From: Raineya sp964654605
Lineage (GTDB): Bacteria; Bacteroidota; Bacteroidia; Cytophagales; Thermonemataceae
Reading direction: 5' to 3'
Assembly: GCA_964654605.1 (NCBI GenBank)
Contig: CAZZLW010000058.1
Coordinates: forward strand, 1 to 9,068
Length of the DNA stretch: 9,068 nucleotides
Under the pieces are notes generated by a model, which saw nothing but the letters and a program-made list of their open reading frames with translations, was not told the DNA's origin and made no database searches. Within the stretch, counting starts at the first letter, position 1, and every line of letters starts with the position of its first letter. Shown in pieces: positions 1 to 5,909 of the stretch. The position numbers and the translations under genes were made by a program.

Positions 1-10
1 TTTTAGCGGA

Positions 11-95
11 CTTAGAGGTAATTGACTCATATGATTAAATATTTAAAAAGTACAACTCAAAGTTAATCATTTTTTCAATTACCCTAAGTTTTTTT
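11..95 (+). terminator. Nested hairpin followed by a T-tract
   Basis: Positions 11-25 (CTTAG-A-GGTAATTGA) pair with 75-88, leaving only A16 bulged, for 14 base pairs. Inside this, 31-38 (ATGATTAA) pairs perfectly with 63-70 (TTAATCAT). Seven T residues follow at 89-95, so the rightward transcript would look like an intrinsic terminator, although the structure is unusually long. It may end a gene lying left of the window. A small structured RNA or a decayed mobile-element end is also possible. The pairing is seen directly; the function is inferred. Confidence 0.45.
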
Positions 96-219
96 ATTTA
101 AATCCCTTGAAAACAATAAGTTAGACTTATAATTCACGTAAAAGTAATATTGTTTGATGACTTTTTACGAACCTTCTAAAATACTCTGGCTTGGTAAAAG
201 TTTGATTTAAGGTGTTATT
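96..219. other. AT-rich intergenic stretch, no gene seen
   Basis: This is the rest of the gene-free leader upstream of the acyl-CoA synthetase gene. It holds no convincing open frame, RNA gene or repeat. It runs from the T-tract of the hairpin to the promoter that begins at 220. Confidence 0.6.
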
Positions 220-250
220 TTTGAAGTTTGATAATTTTTATCTACATTTG
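220..250 (+). promoter_or_regulatory. Bacteroidota-type promoter for the acyl-CoA synthetase gene
   Basis: TTTG at 220-223 and a perfect TAnnTTTG box (TACATTTG) at 243-250 are separated by 19 bp, matching the -33/-7 consensus of the Bacteroidota primary sigma factor. Transcription would start near 255, giving a leader of about 50 nt to the ATG at 304. This argues against the TTG at 271 as the start codon. Confidence 0.6.
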
Positions 251-303
251 TACGTAGGCAATTTTTCGTTTTGCCCAATCTTTTCTTTTTTGAACAAAAC
301 TTT

Positions 304-2091
304 ATGCTTATGCAAATTACTCGTGTTTTTGACCTTCTAGAATACCAAGCTCAAAATTTCCCTAAAAAAGATGCCTTGGCTTGTAAAGAATATGGTGGTT
401 GGGTACATTATAGCACCCAAGATTTTATTAGTACCACCAATCAGCTTGCAACCGCCTTTCTGGAGCTTGGGGTACAAAAGGGAGATAAAATCGCTATTAT
501 CAGCAACAATCGTCCCGAATGGAATTTTGTAGATTTTGCTATCCAAAAAATAGGAGCTGTAAGCGTTCCAATGTATCCTACTATTACCGCAGAAGACTAT
601 CGCTATATTTTAGACCACTCGGAAGCGAAACTGGTTTTTGCAGGCAATCAGGAAATTTATGAAAAACTATTGAAAGCTATTGAAGGAAGTGAAATCCTCT
701 CCCCTGAAAAAATTTTCACCTTTGACCAACTGCCTAATGCTCAACACTGGCGAACTTTACTCAAAAAAGCAAGCAGTGAAAGGTTAAAAGAACTATCACA
801 AATCCAAAACGCTATTCAGCCCAACGACCTTTTTACAATCATTTACACTTCTGGCACTACGGGTAAGCCCAAAGGGGTAATGCTTTCGCATAAAAACGTA
901 GTAAGCAATGTAAAATCTGCTATTAGCAGTTTGGTACTCACTCACGAACATAAGGCTTTGAGTTTTTTGCCTTTATGCCATATTTTTGAACGAACCGTTA
1001 CTTGTGCCTATATCTACAAAGGCATTTCTATTTATTATGCCGAAAGTTTAGATACCATTGGCGATAACTTAAAAGAAGTTCAGCCTCACGTTTTTACGGC
1101 TGTTCCTCGTATTTTAGAGAAAGTTTATGAGAAAATTCTTGCCAAAGCCAAAACACTCTCGCCTGTTGCCCAAAAGCTGTTTTATTGGGCTTTAGAACTT
1201 GCCGAGCAGTACGATACCCAAGAAAAGAAAGGTTTGCTTTACAACGTTCAACTCAGTATTGCCAACAATTTAGTTTTTGATAAATGGCGTGAGGCACTGG
1301 GCGGCTATGTGAAATATGTAATTTGTGGTAGTGCGGCACTCAATCCTAAACTGGCACGGATTTTTTGGGGAGCTTGCATACCTATTTTAGAGGGTTATGG
1401 AATGACAGAAACTTCGCCTGTTATCACTGCTGGCTCACCCAACAAAGAAGATTACGTAATTGGTACGGTGGGTAAAGTAATTGAAGGCGTGCAGGTAAAG
1501 ATTGCAGAAGATGGAGAAATTTTAGTAAAAGGTGATAATGTAATGATGGGCTACTACAAAGACCCCGAACGCACCGCCGAAACTTTTACCGAAGATGGCT
1601 GGCTCAAAACAGGCGACATTGGCGAGTGGGTACAAGGAAAATATCTCAAAATCACCGACCGCAAGAAAGAAATTTTCAAAACCTCAGGCGGAAAGTACAT
1701 AGCTCCGCAACCTATTGAAAATAACCTTAAACTTTCGCTTTACATTGAGCAAGCTATGGTGATTGGCGAAAATCAGAAGTTTCCTGCTGTGCTAATCAGT
1801 CCTTTTGAAGAAGCCCTCAAAAACTGGTGTTTGGAACAGGGTTTGCCCTATGAAAATCTTGCTCAAGCTGTAGATTTAGCAGAAGTTCAAATGCTTTATC
1901 AGCAAGAAATTGACAAAGTAAATGAAGGATTGGCTCAATACGAGAAAATCAAAAAGTTTGTGCTATTGCCTGCTACTTGGAGCATTGAAGGCGGAGAACT
2001 TACCCCCACGCTCAAGCTCAAACGCAAAAATATTTTGCAAAAATACGAAAGCTACATCAACGAAATTTACAGCCAAGAAGTAGCAGTTTGA
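304..2091 (+). CDS. Long-chain fatty acid-CoA ligase (AMP-forming acyl-CoA synthetase)
   Basis: This enzyme activates long-chain fatty acids with ATP and CoA, through an acyl-adenylate, to acyl-CoA for lipid synthesis or beta-oxidation. From the ATG at 304 it has 595 residues, a normal length for the FadD15-like family. Visible ANL-superfamily motifs are the phosphate loop TIIYTSGTTGKPKG (about 178-191), YGMTE (365-369), TGD with D438, and the hinge DRKKEIFKTSGGKYIAP (from D452). Near the C-terminus, ELTPTLKLKR fits the region carrying the catalytic lysine of long-chain enzymes. No signal peptide is present, so it should be cytoplasmic or peripheral to the membrane. The frame is open back to a TTG at 271, but the family begins close to MQITRVFDLL, so ATG 304 or ATG 310 is preferred. 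It has its own promoter and a terminator shared with the convergent ompA gene. The family is certain; the substrate chain length is inferred. Confidence 0.95.
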   Translation: MLMQITRVFDLLEYQAQNFPKKDALACKEYGGWVHYSTQDFISTTNQLATAFLELGVQKGDKIAIISNNRPEWNFVDFAIQKIGAVSVPMYPTITAEDYRYILDHSEAKLVFAGNQEIYEKLLKAIEGSEILSPEKIFTFDQLPNAQHWRTLLKKASSERLKELSQIQNAIQPNDLFTIIYTSGTTGKPKGVMLSHKNVVSNVKSAISSLVLTHEHKALSFLPLCHIFERTVTCAYIYKGISIYYAESLDTIGDNLKEVQPHVFTAVPRILEKVYEKILAKAKTLSPVAQKLFYWALELAEQYDTQEKKGLLYNVQLSIANNLVFDKWREALGGYVKYVICGSAALNPKLARIFWGACIPILEGYGMTETSPVITAGSPNKEDYVIGTVGKVIEGVQVKIAEDGEILVKGDNVMMGYYKDPERTAETFTEDGWLKTGDIGEWVQGKYLKITDRKKEIFKTSGGKYIAPQPIENNLKLSLYIEQAMVIGENQKFPAVLISPFEEALKNWCLEQGLPYENLAQAVDLAEVQMLYQQEIDKVNEGLAQYEKIKKFVLLPATWSIEGGELTPTLKLKRKNILQKYESYINEIYSQEVAV

Positions 2092-2147
2092 AATTTACTA
2101 TCTTTGATTAGAAACAGAAAGCAAGACAAGATATAAGCACAAAGCAT

Positions 2148-2183
2148 AAAAAACCTACAAGACTAAATCTTGTAGGTTTTTTT
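2148..2183. terminator. Bidirectional intrinsic terminator between convergent genes
   Basis: A perfect 12-bp stem, AAACCTACAAGA (2151-2162) with TCTTGTAGGTTT (2168-2179), has a 5-nt loop. It extends through A-T pairs to about 15 bp. T7 (2177-2183) follows on the + strand, and A6 (2148-2153) gives T6 on the - strand. It can therefore stop both the acyl-CoA synthetase transcript and the ompA transcript. Confidence 0.9.
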
Positions 2184-2198
2184 GGGGAATTGTATTTT

Positions 2199-3287
2199 TT
2201 ACCAAAGTTTTACCGAAGAGATAGTCATCTTCACGCGGCGGTTCATTTCTTTTTGCTGTTTGGTTTTGTTGTACTCAGCAATTTCTTCGGGTTTAGAAAG
2301 AGGCTTGGCATCAGGAGAATCTATTTCAAAAGGTTTGGTATCGCCATAACCCACAGCCTTCAAGCGAGTAGCACTGATACCCTTGGAAATCATATAATCC
2401 ATCACAAATTTTGCTCTTGCTTCTGAAAGGGCTTTATTGTCTTTGAAAGAAGATTTTTGAGGAGTTACGTTATCCGTATGTCCTTCTATGAGCATAAAGG
2501 TTTCAGGTTTGCTTTTGAGAATATCAACTACTTTATCCAAAATAGGATACCATTTCTTTTGTAGTTTTTCGTTGATAGTAGCCTTACCAGACTCAAATTC
2601 TATTTTACTTGCCTGCTTCAAGATAGCCTCTTCGGCGGCAGAAACAATTTTAGGGCAACCTTTGGTTTCACGAGGTCCGGGTTTATCAGGGCAGCCATCT
2701 TCATAATCCATTAAGCCATCACCATCAGAGTCTTTCATTTCAGGGCATCCTCTGTTGTGTTTAGGTCCTTTTTTGTCTTTACAATCATCTTCTTCATCAG
2801 GCACACCGTCTCCGTCAAAATCAGGAGCAGGACAGCCAAAATAACGAGCTACACCCGGAACATCGGGGCATTTATCTTCGTTATCCAGAAAACCATCGCC
2901 ATCTTTATCGCCCCAAGGACAGCCATTGTTTTCACGAGGTCCCATCGTTCCCATATTGGCTTGGGCATCACCAGGAGTGCCAGGGCATTTGTCTTCATAA
3001 TCATACACGCCATCTTTATCAGTATCTTTGGGACAGCCATAATCATCAACTTCTATCTTTACTTTGTTTTTTTTCCCGTCCTTTTCTATTTCCATTTCTT
3101 TGGGCGTATTAGGGCACTGGTCGCGTACATCAGGTACACCGTCGTTATCGCTATCCACTCTGTACACCGCAGGCACATTCACTTTGCGAGGTTGTACCCC
3201 TTTTTTGGGTTTAGCTTTTTGAGCATTTACACTCATACCAAAAGCTACCGTTAGCAATACAAGCAAGAAAATTCTAACTACTTTCAT
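2199..3287 (-). CDS. OmpA-family outer-membrane protein with five TSP3 (calcium-binding) repeats
   Basis: This 362-residue envelope protein probably anchors the outer membrane to peptidoglycan. Residues 1-22 are a signal peptide (basic start, hydrophobic FLLVLLTVAFGM, cleavage likely after VNA). Five thrombospondin type 3 repeats of the form DxDxDGxxDxxDxCP start at residues 45, 88, 127, 156 and 186. Their aspartates should bind calcium and their cysteines probably pair. The fourth repeat departs from the pattern (DDCKDKK). Residues about 225-362 form an OmpA-like domain: GHTD (269-272), LSEARA around R291, RLKAVGYGDTKP, and NRRV (349-352), as in peptidoglycan-binding members. No N-terminal beta-barrel is present, so it is a periplasmic or surface linker rather than a porin. 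It converges with the acyl-CoA synthetase gene and is divergent from the tetR-like gene, with two candidate promoters upstream. Confidence 0.93.
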   Translation of the reverse strand: MKVVRIFLLVLLTVAFGMSVNAQKAKPKKGVQPRKVNVPAVYRVDSDNDGVPDVRDQCPNTPKEMEIEKDGKKNKVKIEVDDYGCPKDTDKDGVYDYEDKCPGTPGDAQANMGTMGPRENNGCPWGDKDGDGFLDNEDKCPDVPGVARYFGCPAPDFDGDGVPDEEDDCKDKKGPKHNRGCPEMKDSDGDGLMDYEDGCPDKPGPRETKGCPKIVSAAEEAILKQASKIEFESGKATINEKLQKKWYPILDKVVDILKSKPETFMLIEGHTDNVTPQKSSFKDNKALSEARAKFVMDYMISKGISATRLKAVGYGDTKPFEIDSPDAKPLSKPEEIAEYNKTKQQKEMNRRVKMTISSVKLW

Positions 3288-3330
3288 AACACTTTTTTTA
3301 TTTTGGGCTAAAATTTAGGTTTTTGCAATA

Positions 3331-3363
3331 CAAAAATAATGCAAGAGTTGTTTTTTTAGCAAA
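3331..3363 (-). promoter_or_regulatory. Proximal candidate promoter for the ompA-like gene
   Basis: Read on the minus strand, TATTTTTG (3338 to 3331) matches TAnnTTTG, and TTTG (3363 to 3360) lies 21 bp upstream. Initiation near 3326 would leave a leader of about 38 nt. A TTGCA-N12-TGCAA inverted repeat (3323-3327 and 3340-3344) brackets the -7 box and could be an operator, but it is short. Confidence 0.4.
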
Positions 3364-3402
3364 AAAATAAAAACTTTACCACAAAAACAAACTTTCTTGC
3401 TT

Positions 3403-3433
3403 CAAACATAGTTAAAAATTTTGAAAAACCAAA
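3403..3433 (-). promoter_or_regulatory. Distal candidate promoter for the ompA-like gene
   Basis: On the minus strand, TTTG (3433 to 3430) and a perfect -7 box TATGTTTG (3410 to 3403) are separated by 19 bp. The leader would be about 110 nt. The upstream element lies only a few bases before the start codon of the divergent tetR-like gene, so expression of the two genes could interfere. Confidence 0.5.
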
Positions 3434-3437
3434 AAAT

Positions 3438-4088
3438 ATGGCAAAGCAAAGCAAAAATAAATCCGAAAATACCCAAAGCATTGATTGGCGTGAAGGCTTG
3501 GTGCGTTTTTCTTTGGAAAACAATCGCCTGCCTCAGAGTGCTTACGAACTTTGCAAATTTTTAGAAATCAGCGAAGAAAGTTTCTACGAAAATTACAGCA
3601 GTGTAGGTGCTTTGGCACAAGAGATTTGGAAAGGTTGGTTTGAAACTACCAAAAGCCAAATACAAACAGATGAGCAATATCAGAGTTTTTCGGTACGCGA
3701 AAAACTACTCGCTTTCTATTATACTTGGCTTGAAAATCTCAAAGGCTATCGCAGTTTTGTAGAAATTGCAATGCAAACCAAAAATCTTTGCTCACAGGAG
3801 CAATACAAGGCTTTCAAAGAGAGTTTCAAAATCTTTGCCCAAGAGCTACTCAACGAAGCCCTTGAAACAGGCGAAGTACAAAACCGCAATATTCTGAACC
3901 AAAGCTATCCCGAGATTTTGTGGTGGCAGGTGATGTATCTGCTCAATTTTTGGCTAAAAGACACCTCGCAAGGCTTTGAACGTACCGATGCCGCCGTAGA
4001 AAAGGCTGTCAATCTCTTTTTTGACCTTGCAGGAAGAACCTTTTTGGATAGCCTTGTAGATTTTGCCAAATTCAACTTCCAAAAATAG
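3438..4088 (+). CDS. TetR-like transcriptional regulator (COQ9-like group)
   Basis: This 216-residue protein is probably cytoplasmic. Residues about 16-60 resemble a TetR helix-turn-helix: a first helix (WREGLVRFSLEN), then SAYELCKFLEISEESFYENY, which matches the turn and recognition helix with its closing aromatic, followed by the linker-like ALAQEIW. The DNA-contact region is degenerate compared with classic TetR proteins. The remainder is helical, with conserved-looking aromatics (LLAFYYTWLENLKGYRSFVEIAM, WWQVMYLLNFWLKDTSQGFERTDAAVEKAVNLFFDL). This fits the TetR C-terminal group widespread in Bacteroidota and related to COQ9, which may bind a lipid. It is divergent from ompA across 150 bp, so ompA or its own gene are possible targets; this is inference. 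No clear + strand promoter box was found. ATG 3438 has the usual A-rich leader. Confidence 0.75.
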   Translation: MAKQSKNKSENTQSIDWREGLVRFSLENNRLPQSAYELCKFLEISEESFYENYSSVGALAQEIWKGWFETTKSQIQTDEQYQSFSVREKLLAFYYTWLENLKGYRSFVEIAMQTKNLCSQEQYKAFKESFKIFAQELLNEALETGEVQNRNILNQSYPEILWWQVMYLLNFWLKDTSQGFERTDAAVEKAVNLFFDLAGRTFLDSLVDFAKFNFQK

Positions 4089-4103
4089 GCTTATGATTTA
4101 CAC

Positions 4104-4145
4104 AACTGCGAAAGCACCTTTTGGAAACCTTGTGTTTTCGCAGTT
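4104..4145. terminator. Strong inverted repeat between convergent genes, without a T-tract
   Basis: AACTGCGAAA (4104-4113) pairs perfectly with TTTCGCAGTT (4136-4145). The stem continues inward to 14 bp (through 4117 and 4132) with one G-T pair and a 14-nt loop. It lies between the ends of the tetR-like gene (4088) and the META-like gene (4160), where a terminator is expected. Neither flank is T-rich, so it may instead be an RNA 3'-end stabiliser or a Rho-independent terminator of unusual type. Confidence 0.45.
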
Positions 4146-4159
4146 ATGCCCCAACTGGC

Positions 4160-4567
4160 TTACAAGGCTTTCATTTCCAAAATTTCGTTCTCAGAAAATA
4201 ATTTAAGGGTTTTACCTTGAATTTCATAGCGTTTTACAGCTACATAATTGATACGCACCGTATCGCAACAGGCTTGCGTACATACAAAATCGGTGGCGTT
4301 CATCTGAATTTCACCTTTTCCTACAAGGCTGAATTTCCCTTCACAACCATTTACGTCTAAATTGTATTGCAAACGCCCATCTTGGGTAAAAGTGGCAAAG
4401 AAACTTTTATCCGAAAAATCTTGCTTTTTGCCTGTGTTTTTTTCAGTAATGCTCACGAGTTGCCATTTACCATAAATTTTGGCTTGAGAAGCACTTTGGG
4501 ACATTGTTTTTTTGCTTTGGCAAGTCATAAAACTCATTAAAAAAAGTCCGATTACAAACTTTTGCAT
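4160..4567 (-). CDS. META-domain (HslJ-like) putative lipoprotein
   Basis: This is a 135-residue envelope protein. The N-terminus MQKFVIGLFLMSFMTC is a short lipoprotein-like signal with C16 as the likely lipidated residue. The preceding residues (F-M-T) are a relaxed lipobox, so the lipoprotein call is probable, not certain. The mature part follows the META/HslJ pattern: YGKWQLVSI, then a strand with DGRLQYNLDVNGCEGKF, a short GKGEIQM strand, T..VCTQACC, and the terminal YEIQGKTLKLFSENEILEM. Proteins of this fold are small beta-rich envelope proteins, often linked to stress, with no known enzymatic activity. The frame is open to a TTG at 4582, but the ATG at 4567 gives the proper signal peptide. 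It is divergent from the HAD gene. Confidence 0.75.
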   Translation of the reverse strand: MQKFVIGLFLMSFMTCQSKKTMSQSASQAKIYGKWQLVSITEKNTGKKQDFSDKSFFATFTQDGRLQYNLDVNGCEGKFSLVGKGEIQMNATDFVCTQACCDTVRINYVAVKRYEIQGKTLKLFSENEILEMKAL

Positions 4568-4579
4568 TTTCTTTTTTCG

Positions 4580-4606
4580 CAAATATAAGCAAAAATCATA
4601 CGCAAA
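4580..4606 (-). promoter_or_regulatory. Candidate promoter for the META-like lipoprotein gene
   Basis: On the minus strand, TATATTTG (4587 to 4580) is a perfect TAnnTTTG box. The nearest TTTG (4606 to 4603) is only 15 bp upstream, shorter than usual. Transcription would start about 8 nt before ATG 4567, which makes the TTG at 4582 an impossible start. Confidence 0.35.
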
Positions 4607-4608
4607 CT

Positions 4609-4641
4609 TTTGGGAAAAGCTCGTAAAATTTTTTAACTTTG
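4609..4641 (+). promoter_or_regulatory. Promoter for the HAD nucleotidase gene
   Basis: TTTG (4609-4612) and a perfect TAACTTTG (4634-4641) are separated by 21 bp. The leader to ATG 4677 would be about 30 nt and ends in a typical A-rich stretch. The element sits back to back with the candidate promoter of the divergent lipoprotein gene. Confidence 0.55.
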
Positions 4642-4676
4642 TTTAGTGAAAATGTTTTTTCATTAAAAAGCGAAAA

Positions 4677-5387
4677 ATGAACTTTACCGAGCATAAAATC
4701 GCTTGTTATCAGCATATTTTCTTTGATTTAGACCACACCCTTTGGGATTTTGAAAAAAATTCTAACGAAACCCTTTTAGAACTGCATAAAGACTTTTTAG
4801 ATGAACGAATTATTCCCAAAGAGCAGTTTTTGGCGGTTTTTCACGAAGTAAATGCTCATTTATGGCATCTACACGATACCGAACAAATTACTGCCCAAGA
4901 GTTGCGAGAAAAGCGTTTTACTATGGTTTTTCAGGAGTTTGATTTTCATAACCCCGATTTATCTATTGCTTTCTCGCAAATCTATTTGGAAAAAACACCC
5001 CGCAAGCCTCATCTTTTGCCCCAAGCCAAAGAAATGCTGGATTATCTTTCTCAAAAATATAAGTTACACATCATTACTAATGGCTTTCCTGAAATTCAGC
5101 GGATAAAAATGGAAAGTGCAGGCATATTGTCGTACTTTCAGGAAATTGTAACCTCGCAAGAAGCAGGCTGTAAAAAGCCCCAAAAAGGCATTTTTGAATA
5201 TCTTTTGCAAAAAGTACAATGTCCCAAAGAAAATTGCCTGATGATTGGAGATAATTTACTCACCGATATTGAAGGAGCTTTGCAAATAGGTCTGGATTGC
5301 GTTTTTTACAATCCCAAAAAACTCCCACACAATAGAAAGCCCTCTTATGAAATTAGTTGCCTTGGCGAATTGAAAGAGTTTTTGTGA
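4677..5387 (+). CDS. yjjG: YjjG-family HAD pyrimidine nucleotidase
   Basis: This is a 236-residue cytoplasmic hydrolase of the haloacid dehalogenase superfamily. Motif I is FDLDHTLWDF, with nucleophile D17 and general acid D19. A helical cap covers about residues 24-110. Motif II is IITNGF (T134), motif III is the lysine in GCKKPQKGIF (K167), and motif IV is MIGDNLLTDIEGA (D192, D197). DLDHTLWDFEKNS and TNGFPEIQ..K are typical of the YjjG group, which dephosphorylates nucleoside monophosphates, including non-canonical pyrimidine nucleotides, as a house-cleaning activity. Length and motif spacing are normal and all catalytic residues are present. ATG 4677 follows an A-rich leader. The gene appears to stand alone, with its own promoter. 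The superfamily call is certain; the YjjG assignment is strong but based on recognition alone. Confidence 0.9.
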   Translation: MNFTEHKIACYQHIFFDLDHTLWDFEKNSNETLLELHKDFLDERIIPKEQFLAVFHEVNAHLWHLHDTEQITAQELREKRFTMVFQEFDFHNPDLSIAFSQIYLEKTPRKPHLLPQAKEMLDYLSQKYKLHIITNGFPEIQRIKMESAGILSYFQEIVTSQEAGCKKPQKGIFEYLLQKVQCPKENCLMIGDNLLTDIEGALQIGLDCVFYNPKKLPHNRKPSYEISCLGELKEFL

Positions 5388-5396
5388 GTTTTCTGT

Positions 5397-5434
5397 AAAA
5401 AAGCGATACTACTCTCGGGGTGAATAGTATCGCT
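5397..5434 (-). terminator. Intrinsic terminator of the leftward protease operon
   Basis: AGCGATACTA (5402-5411) pairs perfectly with TAGTATCGCT (5425-5434) around a 13-nt loop. On the minus strand the stem is followed by T6 (complement of A 5397-5402), so it should stop transcripts coming from the protease gene. On the + strand no T-tract follows, so it is at best a weak terminator for the HAD gene. Confidence 0.8.
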
Positions 5435-5438
5435 ATCT

Positions 5439-5466
5439 GAAAGAGTAGATTAGAAATTACTCTTTC
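5439..5466. repeat. 9-bp inverted repeat over the protease stop codon
   Basis: GAAAGAGTA (5439-5447) pairs with TACTCTTTC (5458-5466) around a 10-nt loop. It covers the natural TAA (5457-5459) of the protease frame and stands next to the operon terminator. It has no adjoining T-tract; 3'-end protection of the transcript is one possibility. Confidence 0.4.
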
Positions 5467-5909
5467 ACAATCATTTTTTCTAATATCCCAAATTCAGGGT
5501 GCAATACTTTCAGGTAATACAAACCTTGTGGCAGATGTGATACCATGAATTGTGTTTCTATACCCTGAACATTCTCCAATCTTATTTTTTGCTCCCCTTG
5601 GGCATTATAGAGCCTGATTTCGTAAGGTGTTTGGGCAAACATTGCCAGTACCTCTTCATCATTTTCACTATGCTCTATTTTTACCTGCAACACATTACCC
5701 GTAGGGTTTGGATAAGGATTGGATATGCGTAAATTGTAGCACTTTTCCCCATTGGGCGGGCAACCCGTTGCCTGATATACGGCTCTAATCGTGCCTATGC
5801 CACTATTGCAAGGGTTTGTCCCTAGTGCCTCTACGTAGATTTGTCCATCGGTCTCCCCTACTCTAAAACTACAAGACAAGCCCGTACCATTATGACCAGG
5901 TGCATAGCC
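5457..5909 (-). pseudogene. T9SS type A sorting domain: 3' part of the subtilase gene, cut off by an in-frame TGA
   Basis: These 150 codons continue the subtilase frame directly after the TGA at 5910-5912, with no further stop before the TAA at 5457-5459. The first residues (GYAPGHNGTGLSC, then EALGTNPC and AVYQATGCPPNG) complete a beta-rich PKD-like module. The last 85 or so residues form a T9SS type A C-terminal domain: NPYPNPTGN, then YEIRLYNAQGEQ, VSHLPQGLYYLKV and a closing KMIVKE. That domain directs a protein through the type IX system, where the sortase usually removes it. The first ATG in this piece (5879) has no signal peptide and lies inside a folded module, so independent function is unlikely. 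The domain is complete; what is lost is its connection to the enzyme, unless the TGA is read through or is a sequencing error. Confidence 0.85.

Noticed and set aside
271..303. TTG start that would lengthen the acyl-CoA synthetase by 11 residues
   Set aside because: It would lie only about 15 nt after the predicted transcription start, and the added residues do not fit the family, which begins close to the ATG at 304 or 310.
2685..3155. Spaced repeats that might be read as a CRISPR array
   Set aside because: They are degenerate, unevenly spaced and in codon phase; they encode the TSP3 calcium-binding repeats.
2757..3254. 165-codon open frame on the + strand inside ompA
   Set aside because: It is antisense to the Asp-rich TSP3 repeats, and its Ile/Phe-rich translation is a by-product of GAT codons read in reverse.
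4568..4582. TTG start that would lengthen the META-like lipoprotein by five residues
   Set aside because: It overlaps the candidate -7 box, and the ATG at 4567 alone gives a proper lipoprotein signal.
5457..5879. Sorting-domain piece as an independent gene starting at ATG 5879
   Set aside because: There is no signal peptide or promoter, and the sequence between the TGA and this ATG is in frame and protein-like, so it is the end of the protease gene.
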